From NCBI GenBank assembly GCA_031310005.1, contig CM062381.1:4278001-4342000 (forward strand): a stretch of DNA of 64,000 bases. Direction: 5' to 3'. The stretch is from Dactylellina haptotyla. Taxonomy: Eukaryota > Ascomycota > Orbiliomycetes > Orbiliales > Orbiliaceae. Both the position numbers and the translations under genes were made by a program. Within the stretch, counting starts at the first letter, position 1. Each line of letters starts with the position of its first letter. The notes beneath the pieces are model-generated. The model was not told the origin of the DNA and did no database searches. It was given only the letters and a program-made list of their open reading frames with translations. This document shows, piece after piece, positions 35,873-47,950 of the stretch.

Positions 35873-38800
35873 ATGCGTTCCATAGCTTTGATCGCCTATA
35901 CGGCGATCACATTTGCCGCTTCAGTATTCGCAGTCCCGGGACACACGGGATTCTCGCCAAAGAACTCACTTGTGAAGAGAGGAGGTCTAGGGTCGTGGAC
36001 CCCTGTCCAACTCTGGCCAGAATACCCAGGAAACTTTACAGCCTGGAAACCAATCGGGTAAGAGCTCCAAGGAATATATCTTGCAACCACTGGTCATTTT
36101 AACTTACGATTCAATAGATGTTACTCAAGCGATGTCGGGTTGACTTACAACACCGGCATGTGCTCATGCCAAAATCCAGGCTGGAACAAGCAGGGAGCCA
36201 TGCCTTTCAGTATGCAAAAATGCTTCGCACTTTGCAAGGGTGCCGGTTTCCGCTATGCGGGTATCAAGGGCGACAGCGGCGTTAAGGCCGTAAGTATTCC
36301 GAACCCGTTTAATCAAAGTCCGAGCGCTGATATATCGTCTTCTAGTGTTGGTGTGGAAACGGTGTCAGCGATGATTCCAAGCTATCAAGTGAAGCGAAAT
36401 GTGATGTTCCATGCGGTGAAGATGAGGGCAACGGCATCTACGATACTAGCAAGTGTGGTGGCAAAACCACTTACACCGTTTGGAAAGACCCGTGTTACGG
36501 TGATTTCGACGGCGAGGCGGAGATCGGGAACTACGAATATATCGGGTGTTTCTACTACGAAGGATCGCCATTCATGCCGTACTGGATTGGTACCGTATCT
36601 GATAATTTGAGTATTGACTCTTGCATCGAGCACTGCTCTGGCCTCGGCTTTGCCTATGCCTCCATGGCAGCTTCAGGTGATAACTGCTGGATTGGTAACC
36701 AATGCCACTGCGGAGGAAAGATCGCCAAACTCTACGTTGACAGGCATAACGCGTATCCTGCGGATAACAATGGCTGCACGTCCTTGTGCTCCGCGACGGC
36801 CAAGGTCCAGTGGTCGATTGACAAGGCGGATTACCAGTACTGCGGCCAATGTTGGTACGCCAGCGTGTATTTCAACGCCAACCTGGCCGAGCCGGAGGTC
36901 TGCAATGCCGGCCCACCAAAGGAGACCGTCACCGTCACCACGCCGGGCCCCACGCCGGGAACGACCACCATCCCGGGCACGTCGACCGACACCGTCGTCA
37001 TCACCACGCCGGTCGAGAAGACCACCGTCACCACCACCGTCACCGGCACCGAGCCCGGGACGAGCACCAAGACCGGCCCGACAACAGACAGCGTCATCAT
37101 CACTGAAACCGCCCCGCATTTCACAGTCACCACCACCGTCACCAACGACGAACCCGGAACCACCACCAAGACCGGTTCCAAGACCGACACTGTCATCATC
37201 ACCGTGACTCCAGATGTCATCCCAACTCAGGCGACTGTCACGAGAACCACTCCGGGGCCGGAACCAGGCACTGAGACCATCTTTGTTACCGACGATAACG
37301 GTGACACCATCACGACTTCGGGAACCGTCAGCATCATTATCACCACTCCAACCAAGAAGCCAACCCAAGCTACAGTCACAAGGACGACCCCCGGACCTTC
37401 TCCGGGTACTGAGACCATCTTTGTCACTGATGACAATGGCGACACCATCACGACTTCGGGAACCGTTAGCATCATCATCACCACTCCAACTAAGAAGCCA
37501 ACCCAAGCCACAGTCACAAGGACGACCCCCGGACCTTCCCCAGGTACTGAAACCATCTTTGTCACTGATGATAACGGTGACACTATCACTACATCTGGCA
37601 CCGTGAGCATCATAATCACAACTCCAACTCAGGCTGCCTATACCACTCATGCTACTGTCACCACCACCGTCACTGCAGACGAACCTGGAACCACTACTAA
37701 GACTGGTTCAAAGACAGATACCGTCATAATCACAGTAACGCCAGACGTTGTCCCAACTCAAGCTACTGTTACAAGGACTACTCCTGGACCTTCTCCGGGT
37801 ACTGAAACCATCTTTGTTACGGATGATAACGGTGACACTATCACTACATCTGGCACCGTGAGCATTATCATCACAACTCCAACTCAGGCTGCCTATACCA
37901 CTCATGCTACCGTCACCACCACCGTCACGGCTGATGAACCCGGAACTACCACAAAGACCGGCTCCAAGACTGATACCGTCATTATCACGGTGACTCCAGA
38001 CGGTCCTGAACCAGCCTCGGAGCATCCTACCACAACGATCACCACCCCGGGAACCACACCAGGAACAACCACTGTCACCGGTCCCGAGACTGACACCGTC
38101 ATCATCACCAAGCCTACCGAGCCTGCCTACTCAACACATGCTACCGTCACCACCACCGTCACCAACGATGAACCCGGAACCACCACCAAGACCGGTTCGA
38201 AGACTGATACCGTCATCATCACGGTGACCCCAGATAGTCCAGACGGCCCAAGCTCGAGCCCTGAGATCCCAACTGACGGCCCATCGAGCACGCCGGAAGC
38301 CCCAACGGGTAAAATCACCATCACTACAACCGTCTCAGGAACCAAGCCAGGTACTACTTTGATTCCTGGCTCCAAGACGGACACCGTTAGAATCACGACC
38401 ACTCCAAGCGGCCCAGGTCCACAGTCAGTCACAAAGACCACTGTCACTGTCACCACCCCGGGACCAACTCCAGGAACCACCACCATCCCAGGTGACAAGA
38501 CAGTTAGCATCATCATAACAACCAAGACCGGCGGCGACACCCCTCCTCCTACTGGAACACCACCAAATGACAGCTGCTGCATCATGGCCAGTCCTTCCAA
38601 CAGCGACAAAAAGATGGGCCTCAACTACCCATTGGGCGGTGTTAAGCCTTCTACTGTCTGGACCCCCAACAAGGCTAGCTTCATTCTCGTTAGACTCACC
38701 GGCATCACCACCAACTGCAGAACCTCCTACAAGTATACCATCCAGGAATTCCAGGCAGCTTGCTGGAACGGCTGTATGGAGCAGCAGAAAAAGTGCTACG

Positions 38801-39027
38801 TTGACTATGCATCGAAGACTGACGTCTGCACTGGGTCCGGTAAGAAGAAGAAGTGCTTCAGCAAGCAGGAGCTCAAGTCCCAGTGTGACACCCAGTATAA
38901 TGCTTGCAAGCTGGCCAATACCAATACCAACAAGAAGAAGAACCCGCTCAAGGATGCTATGGATAAGTGCGGCGCCGCCCCACCTGAGGATGATGGCTAC
39001 GGCGATGACGGATACTACAGAATGTAA
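35873..39027 (+). CDS. Large WSC-domain surface protein with tandem Thr-rich repeats
   Basis: Three exons: 35873-36057, 36118-36289 and 36346-39027, giving 1012 aa. A signal peptide (residues 1-20) is followed by a Kex2-type site (LVKR). The first WSC domain (about 62-170) is split by the second intron just before CWCGNG; the second runs from YIGCFYYEG to YCGQCWYASVYF (about 180-300). The next 500 residues are Thr-rich repeats. One kind is built on TTPGPxPGTETIFVTDDNGD and occurs four times, the other on ATVTTTVTxDEPGTTTKTGS. The last 150 residues are Cys-rich and basic (FQAACWNGCMEQQKKC, KKKKCFSKQELKSQC) and resemble the tail of the WSC protein at 133-2218. No GPI signal is seen. A secreted wall or extracellular-matrix protein that binds sugars is inferred. 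Confidence 0.88.
37228..37641 (+). repeat. Three tandem 138-base coding repeats
   Basis: Starts at 37228, 37366 and 37504 are exactly 138 bases apart, each encoding a 46-residue unit (ATVTRTTPGP...TETIFVTDDNGD...). A fourth copy begins at 37759, separated from the third by a copy of a different module. The copies differ at few positions, mostly synonymous, so the array likely changes in length by unequal exchange. Confidence 0.85.
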
Positions 39028-40124
39028 AAGGGTTGAAAATATGCCGAAAATTATAGGGAAATCTTATGCTTTTGTTTTTAAAATTAGAATTTTGGTGCAG
39101 GATGTTAGTGGGTTAGGTGTTCAGGATAAAATGAACTTGTAACGAATAACGACATTTCCTTCCGCATTTTTTATAGGACGAGTTAGAATATCCATAAATA
39201 TCAATTTTGCAAGTAATTTTTCCATTTTTATCGGATAATGTGATCCCGAGAAAGTTATATTTCATAATGCGATACGGTTAGACTCGCGGTTTACGTGCGA
39301 ATGCACGCGTGAAGCGAAACGAAACTGGATGCGGTGATGATACTATATCACTTGTACTTAATTTGTTTGATGTATCTCTTGGCTGCCGTCTTGGCCATTC
39401 GAACCATCGTGCTAGTTGCAGGACTGGCAACCAGCGTGCATGCTAGCCTGGAAACTTGGATATCCTTAAGAAGGATAAGTCCAATTTGGTGCTCGGGTTT
39501 TAGTTTTCACTAAAAAATTAATACTGAGAGTACAGAGGCGCCAGCTCACTACACCGCTTTGTACGACCAAGAGGCTTTTTCAAAAACTGATGAGGCTGTC
39601 ACTGCCGAGCATCTCCAAGAAGGCATGCTAATAAGCGAGAAGGTACCAAGTCCTCGAGGCCCGGCCTAGGCTACATGCCGACATTCCAGCTGGTGTAACA
39701 ATCGGTAAATTGGAGAATAATATCAGAACTTTGACGGCCCTTTAAAATTGCAACTCGAATAATACATCTAACGTTTTGGTCAGCGTAAGGGACATACGTG
39801 ACATTCTGATCAAATAACGGATTCGATATCACTCTTACAGGCAAGCGTAATAGTACCCATCATTAATTCATGTCTATATCAAACTAAACGCATGATTTTT
39901 CGTTTTAAATGGGTTTTCCTAGTAGTTGACAGTTCCCTCCTAAAAGTATATATACCGCAACCTCCAATTCAATTCACGGCTTTCTTATTCTCTACGAATG
40001 CCACCACCCTCAGACTCAAGCTCCCAGCTACTCTAATACTGCTATTCCAAACTGCAAGACCAATTACGGAAAATATCTTACTAGTTATCTAACTAAGATT
40101 GCTACAAAATCGACCACCACCAAA
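39028..40124. other. Intergenic stretch, no gene recognised
   Basis: About 1.1 kb without a supported gene; its end holds the TATA box and leader of the Cys-rich repeat gene. Confidence 0.5.
39947..39954 (+). promoter_or_regulatory. TATA box of the Cys-rich repeat gene
   Basis: TATATATA, 178 bases before the ATG at 40125, followed by a pyrimidine-rich leader (around 39975-40010). Confidence 0.45.
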
Positions 40125-40732
40125 ATGAAGTTTATCCCTCTTCTGATGGCCACGGCGACCTTGGTGGCAGCTGCAACTGGGTTCCTAACACCGGATTCTT
40201 ATGCAAAGACGGCTATGAGTGCCAGGTCGCTAAAAATGCACCACCTGGAAGAGGTGGCACGTGTGTCCGTACCATCACTTGCAACATGACAGTATTTTCT
40301 CCGATCGCATGCCCTGTTGGCTTCACATGTGCAGTTTCTTCGGATGGGGCTCCTGGCCAAGGTGGCTTCTGTAACCGCAGGACCTGTGGAGGTGCTGTAT
40401 ATCCTCCACGTCTGTGTCCTGAAGGCTGGGATTGTAGGGTTGGTGATGATTCAACCCCTGGAAAAGCTAGCAAATGTTATCGCAAGAAATGCAATGGAAC
40501 TGTTCATCTCCCAGTTCTGTGTCCAACTGGATTTCAATGCCATGTCCCTAACAATCCGATCCCTGGTCAAGGTGGTGTTTGCATGCGTCAAAAATGTAAC
40601 ATGACCATAAACCCTTCAAAGAGATGTCCTTCTGGGTGGAGTTGTAGTGTTTCTAAGAACGCCGCCCCTGGCCAAGGTGGCCAATGCGTCCGTAATGCGG
40701 GTAAGGATGATAGTTATGATAATGACTATTGA
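40125..40732 (+). CDS. Secreted Cys-rich protein of five repeats, with a frame break
   Basis: The ATG at 40125 has a strong context (CACCAAAATG) and opens a signal peptide (MKFIPLLMATATLVAAA). The mature part lies in another frame from about 40171: CNWVPNTGFLCKDGYEC and so on to 40732. The simplest reading is one missing base at about 40165-40172, because no intron with sound sites joins the two frames without deleting a repeat. The mature 185 residues are five repeats of 34-37 residues with the pattern C-P-x-G-[FWY]-x-C ... APGQGGxC ... C, ending in a short Asp-rich tail (DDSYDNDY). This repeat is not a family I can name. Secreted proteins of this kind are usually held by disulfides and may act outside the cell; function unknown. 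Confidence 0.65.
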
Positions 40733-40959
40733 TTGGTATGCGCGCTTGAGTGCTAGCTGTGCATCTCGATTTGCCCTCTATCGCAGGTATTCCGGGATCA
40801 AAATAATCCAAAAAAAAGAAACGGTTACAGGACATTATGTTAGATAATCATAAATTAAAACCCCTAAATATTGTTCCACCTTGTGAGAATTCGATATTCT
40901 TAGGAATTATAAGCAATGCGGATTTTGATCTTTCCTCTCAGTTGAACACTTAGTGTTGA

Positions 40960-42597
40960 TCACTGGACGTACTCTTTTTCCTCTGCCTTTGGAATTCGTA
41001 CCATAGTACTAGTTATGAGTGCGCCAGTTAAACAACACGCCAGACCAAACCACCAGATCGCTTTGATCCCGCTGAGGCCGATCTCCCCATCCGGCTGCAC
41101 GTCAACTTTGACACCTATAGAATCCGAGATAGAGGTCATGATTGCCATGGCGAGATTCTGGACTGTTACCAGCAAGCTTCCCGCGGCGCCTTGGTACGAT
41201 CGAGGGACGCTAGAAGTTATAAATATAGCGGCAGCTGCGAAACTCAGATCGGGACCAAATGTCGCCAGTGCCACCCCGGGCATAGATAGCGACCAGTAAT
41301 TTGAACTGGGTTTCTGCGGGAGAAAAAAGACGGGACCTAGGCCGTAACAAAACATACTCGCGGTGAGAATCCAGTGTCCTGGTACTATGTGCAGCGTCCT
41401 TGACACAATCCAAGCTGCCAACACCCCAAAGATCGCGTTGGGTAGCAAATACAAGGCTGCGGTAAGTGGTGTAACCCCTTGATAGCGCTGCCAAAACTGA
41501 ATGACAAAGAACTGCCATGAACCGCCTGCAAAAGGTCAGCGGGTAGCGCGAAAAGAGGGTTGGTAACATACTATAAGCTCCGAGCCCGAAGGCGAAGGAT
41601 ATTAGGAGAGGACCAAAGCCCGGCGTTCTCCACAGGCCGATGGAAATGAGTGGTCTCGCGACCTGTTGTTCCGTAAAGTAGAATCCAATCAACATCAGAA
41701 CACCAACAAGGATGCTGATATAGGAATATGGCGTCCAATTTGTCGGCGACCCTTGTGTGAGGCCCGAACAGTATCAGACCACACCCAAGCGATGTAAGCG
41801 CCGCGCCAACATAGTCGAAATTCCGCAAAGATAATTTATCTCCTTCCTCGGTTTCCGGGTGGAGTGGTGGAATTGTCAAGTGCGCAGCAACCGCACAAAA
41901 CCCTAAGAATACGGACGTACTCCGGAATATCCATGGGGGGTTGGCGCTCAACGCACCGCCTTGAACGCAGCCTATCCAAAAGCCGAACGGGGCTCCGGCT
42001 GCCATCATTGAAAACACTCTCGTCTTTCGGATGCCAGGTTTGTAGACTCTCCCGAGGATGCTCATCGAGGAAGACACCAAGACACCGACAGCTAAGCCTT
42101 GCGACGCCCGAGAAAAGAAAAAGAGGATTTTCCGTTCACGGGTTATAGCAGTCGCGGTAATCACATTCCACCTGGCCTCCCACAGAAAAGCGCCCACCAT
42201 AAGCGGCTTGGGTGGCGTCAAGTCCGCCAGCGAGCCAAAGATGATGACTGACAACCCGCTCGCCAGCATGGACGAACCGATCAGCCACGGTGTCTGACAC
42301 GGGATGATACCGAGGGCTTCGCGGAATATGTTCTGATTGACTAGTATCTGGCCGATGGTTAGGGATAAGATGACTTGGCCGGCAGTATACACTAGAACAA
42401 AAATTATTTCAGCAAAAAGGTTGGAGAGGTGGGAGGGAACGCATTGGGAGGGCTGTTCTGGGGGGGATAGCGGCCTCATTGTGTGCAGAAACTCCTTGAA
42501 TACTGATGCTTCCTACTCGAGTCAGCTGGATTTGGGACTCTAATGTGAGATCGTTGACGCCATTTGGAAGGGGATCGATTTCTATAACATTAGGCAT
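40960..42597 (-). CDS. MFS transporter (drug-efflux-like), frame-disrupted
   Basis: The reading starts at ATG 42597 and ends at 40960, with one 46-base intron at 41571-41526 that joins FGLGAYS to GSWQFFVIQFW. The product of about 530 residues has some 14 membrane helices, typical of major facilitator drug/H+ antiporters of the yeast YOR378W kind: FLWEARWNVITA and FFSRASQGLAVGVLVSSS lie in the first half, LYLLPNAIFGVLAAWIVSR and SVPRSYQGAAGSLLVTVQN in the second. The frame is broken twice, each time by what looks like one extra base in a homopolymer: a run of seven C (minus strand) near 42444-42450, and a GGG near 41763-41765. Without these it would be an ordinary transporter. Either the gene is newly dead or these are sequence errors. 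Confidence 0.7.
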
Positions 42598-43703
42598 GAT
42601 TGCCCCATAAGTGATCAGTGTTATAAGATGCAATAATCAAGCATGTATATGTGTAGCAAGAAATAGGCGTGTTGCTATCGGAATACATGAACTGGGATTG
42701 TTACCATTCATATAATCATAAATTACAAAAAAACGTATGTATGTAAGTATGTATTTTTATTGTACTTATTCTATCTATGAATAGGCACAACAACACTCTT
42801 TGTGCTATCAGCGAGGGTGGGAAACAATACAAAGTGGTAAAACGTTGATAGCAACAACACAACTTAAGCTTGAGGTTTAAGCGGTTTAAACAGTGCTCAT
42901 AAGATGAATTGGTGCTACGCCAAATCGTTATTGCTAGCCCTACAAGCGACTACTTGAGTATAGCTTGTTTGAGAATTTTTAATTATTTCCTCATATTTCA
43001 CAATATCTGCGGCGACTTCCGGATCGCGAAATTTAGCCGAGCTAGCAAAATACCGAGTTCGTTTGCCAACAGCTGTCTCCGGAACGGACTGCTCCCGAAG
43101 AACGATTTTCTGCAAGGGCAGGTTCTTTAGTCAGTGTGTTTTAAAGTCTCGCGAGTCGTTTGCAGCTAAGCAGAAACTTTGCGCAACAGTATGTACTAAG
43201 ACCTTCTAGGATGATAATGGGCCTATAGATGTAACACGAGGTGCTACAGGGGCAGCTCATCTAGTTAGGTGTAGTTTTCAGATACAACCGGACCTTCGTG
43301 TTTCTCTCGTTTTCGATGGACGACTGACTGCAAGCTCAGGCTTTGTGTTGTTCTTTAAATCGGATAGCAGGCCTCACGAGGCTGCGCTTTTCCTTATCGT
43401 CAAGATTAATTGAGCACCCCTATTGAGTATGAACCTAACAACCAATGATACGAGAAGCCCCACAGCACCTTTTCCTTTCACATCTGCATACAAAATAACC
43501 GAACGTGATAGGTACAGAGCCTCAAGAAAGAGGGGTAGGTGTCCTGCAGGTGCGGGCACGCATTTCAAGAAATTTGCCATAGATATCTCTTTATAAGGTA
43601 TGGGCGGCCCATTAAAATGGAATTGAGTCGCAGCCGCATTTTCTCTTTACAATTTACTAGCCTAGGAGCCAACGGACGGCCGGGAATGCAACACTTAGCA
43701 AAA
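42598..43703. other. Intergenic stretch, no gene recognised
   Basis: About 1.1 kb between divergent genes. Short frames only; the in-frame ATGs at 43617 and 43686 are possible earlier starts of the next gene. Confidence 0.45.
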
Positions 43704-44824
43704 ATGCTTGAACAAATATCGTTTCATCCATCGATTACCGTATTAATGTTATTGTTCTTTGCTTCTCAAGCGGTCGCCACATGTTACAATCCAGATGGAA
43801 CCGAAGCGATAGGAAATTCTCCATGCGGAAATGCTGAAAATACAAATTGCTGTGGTTTAGAAGACTTTTGCTTTTCCAACGGATTTTGTTTGGGACACCT
43901 CGAGCTCAGCTGGTGGCGTGGACCTTGTACTAACCCGAACTGGGACGGGTGCCCTGATCTATGTCGCAGCGGTATTGTAGCAATCTTCTGCTAATTAAGT
44001 AGTTGCGAATAAGAAGCTTAATATCCAGTCTTTAATGTACGGGGGAAAAGTGGCCTTATTCTCGCAATTACAGGAACAAACTAAGCTAATGTTCTCTTTT
44101 CACATCAATTGCAGAGGTCCCTGGTGGCGCAGGGAGAGTCCAGCACTGCCCACAGAATTCATGGTGCTGCAATGCTGGGCCAGACAGCGTGAGCTGCTGC
44201 GAGGACCCCAATACATCCTTTTTCGTCATTGCCGGACCGTTTTCCTATATTCCACGCGGTACCCAGATTCCAACTTCTACAGTTGAGACAACCGTTTTCG
44301 AAACGGCCTTCATCACCCAGGTTAATACGCGGGTCATTACCAACGTCGATACTCAAACGATCACGGAGACCGAGACCGAGACCACGACTGTTACTCGAGA
44401 CGGTCCTACTAAAACAGTGGTTCCCTCGGATAATAGAAATCAGATAATTACGGAGACTGAAACTCAAACTATCACCATCACCGGCAGCTCCATTATTACT
44501 AAACTAGCGACTAAAACCGTTGCCGGGGAGGGTGCTATTGTTAGCAGTGTCGTTTCCACCGTATACCTGCCCTCCACGGGCAGCACGGCAGCCACGCAGT
44601 CGGATGCATGTGATGGCAAATGTGACGAAAGTAATAAAACAGTAGCGATAGCTGTTGGAACAGCGCTAGGTACGCTTCTGCTAGCAGCTATATTGGTACT
44701 CGCTTGGGCTTTCTGGAGGATGTCAAGGCTCAAACATGGGAATGTCAGCTTTACAAGTCCGGTGGTAATAGGGGGCAGCCAGATGCAGAACCACAACCAA
44801 CTGTCGCCAAATTATTGGGAATAG
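43704..44824 (+). CDS. Cys-rich single-pass membrane surface protein
   Basis: Two exons, 43704-43971 and 44115-44824, giving 325 aa; the 143-base intron is long for this window. The ATG at 43704 is chosen because it gives a standard signal peptide ending FFASQAVATC; ATGs at 43686 and 43617 are in frame and would add 6 or 29 residues. The ectodomain has a Cys-rich head (CYNPDGTEAIGNSPCG, NCCGLEDFC, CPQNSWCCN, SCCED), followed by a Thr/Glu-rich stalk with TITETETETTTVT repeats. A single transmembrane helix (AVGTALGTLLLAAILVLAWAFW, about residues 262-283) is followed by a basic stop-transfer (RMSRLKHG) and a short tail. Such proteins are common in filamentous ascomycetes. By layout it could be a wall-stress sensor like Mid2 or Wsc, but no specific role is shown. 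Confidence 0.82.
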
Positions 44825-46584
44825 AAAGTAACTAAATCGAACGAAAATATTAGGCCTACTGGAGCAGTAGTATACGTACAAGCGGAATCGCAGTATGTCC
44901 TTAACTATGTCTAGTATGGCTATTTGAATGATATACCGCCAATAGAGCACTGTGTCTCTCTTCTTACTTCTTAGCGCTGTATCGATCCTATGATAAGCTT
45001 GCAATACTATGGCCCAGATATATTGCATTCTGGTGTCCCGACCGCGTTGTCTTGCATGAACTTGCATCCTTACTTCCACTAGAAGAACACTTGTCAATAT
45101 GCTATGTACATGTATCTTTTGAATTTGAAGGTTCCAAGCAGTCGTCCGACCGGGGTCAGTAGATGCTACAGTAGCTTTCGCCCGAGGCGTAGGAGCCATG
45201 AGAGTATTAGATATGAGTATACATAACAATGCCTATCAAAGTCTTCTGTACGAATCTATTGGAGCTGATTCGAGCTAGTCGCCTCTGTGCAGAGCGTAAC
45301 TAGTCAAAAGCCTTGTTTTGCCGGGGCATCTGCAACGATCAGTCTCATATCAGGGGGCGCACCCGTCACAGACTCGTACCAATGTCCCCGGCCAGGTCAC
45401 TAGTATATGCAAAGTACCCGAGAACAGATAGAAACTGAGGAAGTGGAGAGCTGCCCAGTCTCGCTCAAATTGCTTTCCAGACCGAAAAAAAACTATTCTG
45501 GAAATAAAATTTGGCTTTGATAACAAATGCCTGTGCCGAGCAGCCGTCTTTTTAACCTGTTGGCGCGATATCTCAGACAAGTTTTTGGAGCCCTAAGTTA
45601 TAGATGATGACTGAGTTAAATGTTTGGCTATTGATAAGGGAAAGGTATCAGAGGATGGTTGTAGACCCGTTCTAAGGATAGAAAAGTTGTAGGGCACAGA
45701 GGTTAGCATCAAAAGTAGAGATAGAGACCTGAGATTCACCAAAAAGTATCTCTAAATGAGGCGAAATTGTTAAAATTAAACATAATACTTTAGGTTATAA
45801 AATCGTATCAAATCGTATTAAATATTCGAAGATTTTAATTTCCCATAAAATGTCGAGAAAGCCTTGTGAATATACTGCGATTTTAATAAGTTCGCCCCGA
45901 TTGTTGTTCTACTTCAATATCTCTGGAGTCTACGATACATTCTGGAAATTTTGAGCGAAAATGCTCCCGCGCTCCTAGCAATAAAATTGAATAAAATTCA
46001 TTAAAGCATGACGAATATAGTTTAAAAGCTTGCAATGAAAGAATATGCAAGTTCGGACTACTCAGCCGGGCTAAAACCAACCTAATTGGAACCCGGTCAA
46101 TCAAGAGGATCCGTCGGCATCATCTGTGAGGGCTGGTTTACCGTTTCAGTCCTGGATCTCCTTCTCACGCTAGCTTGAAGTATGTTGTGTATTTCCGAGT
46201 GCGACAGCAGGTTCAGCCAGTTAGTTACTTGGGTAGTCAAAACACTTCAACACTTCAAGCTGAATCTAATATCCGCCCACTTCAGCTAAGATTAAGATAT
46301 TTTAGATAGGTTCACAGGCGTACAATAGACGAAACCTGTTGTGGGGAATGCATGCCACTGCAGAGAAGTTAACCTCTTCCAAAGGGCCGAAAATTCTTAG
46401 TCAAATGTTCAGTTCAGCTGTGAATCAGTTGCCAACATAAATACCGCCGCTGCTCTCGCAGCTTGATTGTGGATGGTCTGGTATTAAACCCACTCATCCT
46501 ATCAGAGTTCCAATACATCATCTCCCATCTAACTATTGATTTTCCAAACCTATTTGATATTTACGGAATATATCTCACGTCAAT
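44825..46584. other. Intergenic stretch, no gene recognised
   Basis: About 1.75 kb. A minus-strand frame (44723-45229) overlaps the end of the membrane protein gene and has no domain. The segment 45760-46030 is AT-rich. Confidence 0.5.
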
Positions 46585-47950
46585 ATGACTGAGGTAAACA
46601 TTCACCTCACGAATAAGTCAGGTCAAGATGAGCAGTATTTTCTGTGTATTCAGCCGCTAGTCGTAAATGGAAATCCCTTGAATTACGACCTTTTCCCCAC
46701 CGTTTTATCTTCTAAAAGGGTTCCTCAAGGTGCCAATTACGAATTTCAGATCTCCAAAACCTACTTTGCATGTATGCATCTCGTATCCGCAACAACAATA
46801 GCAGCTTCTCATTCGCGGAGCTGACTAATAGGGTGGTGAAAACTTCCTTCTAATTTAGGGACAGGAACTGCTCCGACATCCCCTACTCCTGGCATTCGAG
46901 TTGGCTCCTATGGAAGTGCCAAGCTAGCGCAGCCTGGAGGTATGTAACCAGAGTTATTGATTGAAGTTCACGATATTAAAAGTGTTAATCTGCCCTGTTT
47001 GCTATTCTAGCAATCTTTAATCTCCAAGTTCTCGAAGGGGACCCTACTCTTGAGGAGGACTCTAATAAAACGCCCGACATAGATGGATTCACCATCAAGA
47101 CTAGCAGTGATGTCACTATTCCAGTCCCTGGCGCGATCGTCTTGATAGGTGTTTCTCAGCTTGACCCTGACACTGGCGGAATGCTCCCAGCCGCAGTCGT
47201 AAGTATTTAATATTCTAAAGACGAGAGACAAAAGAGATGGACTATGAAAATCCTAATATTCCGTAATTTTACATATCTAGACGCTTGCCGAGCCAAACAC
47301 CCAAAAGGAGTTCAGACTAGCCAAGAAATTTTACATTGGGAGTGGGAAGTCGTACGTCAAGGGTACTATGATACATGTCGAACAGGAAGCTGGTCGTGCT
47401 GTGGTTGTGGATTTCGCGGGGCAGTCATCAACAACCGCGGTTATTACTCATCGCGCAAACGGGACGTACAATGTGATATTCGCCAATATTAATAATTCGA
47501 TCGAAGCTTCAAGTCTAGGCCTGCTAGAAATCGCTCCAAGAGGAGTTGTCGAGCAATCTGTTAAGGACGACGAGTGTGGTACAGCTCTCGACGAAAGTAA
47601 AAATTTGTCCATGGAATCCGTGGAAGGGTAAATACTTCTTCTTATTAGATTTTCCATTTCCACTAACGTGTATATCTTCTGGTTATAGTGATCTTCAAGC
47701 CCTTATTACTGCCGCTGGGTCTAATATGCGCGTGAAGATTGCGTGGCCAAGTCCCGGAAATGAAGCTAAAGCACGAGCTGATATAGAAAATATCTCTCTT
47801 GGTCTACGCCGTGGAGGCAACGTGGTAGCTGGGGAAACTATCACCACGACGGCAGACGACGGGATAGAGGCAGTATTAGATATATACAGGCAATGGGACC
47901 ACCTGCACTGTTTCAGAGAGATTTCCAAGCAGTCGCTGGTTCCATATTAG
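46585..47950 (+). CDS. Unrecognised intracellular beta-rich protein
   Basis: Five exons: 46585-46771, 46859-46939, 47011-47198, 47281-47627 and 47689-47950, giving 354 aa. All four introns have GT-AG ends and the frame is kept throughout, so the gene model is good even though I cannot name the family. The protein starts MTEVNIHLTNKSGQDEQYFL, without a signal peptide, and alternates short beta-strand-like segments with Gly/Pro turns (IFNLQVLEGDPT, VPGAIVLIGVSQLDP). From memory, similar N-termini occur in uncharacterised cytosolic proteins of filamentous ascomycetes. No membrane helix, Cys pattern or catalytic motif is visible. Its neighbour 0.8 kb downstream on the same strand is a NACHT-ankyrin protein; whether they work together is open. 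Confidence 0.7.

Noticed and set aside
36673-37650. Minus-strand frame of 325 codons opposite the large WSC gene
   Set aside because: Antisense shadow of Thr-rich repeats; composition Asp/Gly/Arg with no domain.
40181-40251. An intron that would join the signal peptide to the Cys-rich repeats
   Set aside because: The only frame-compatible choice has a poor donor (GTTCCT) and would remove an evidently coding Cys repeat; a one-base loss is simpler.
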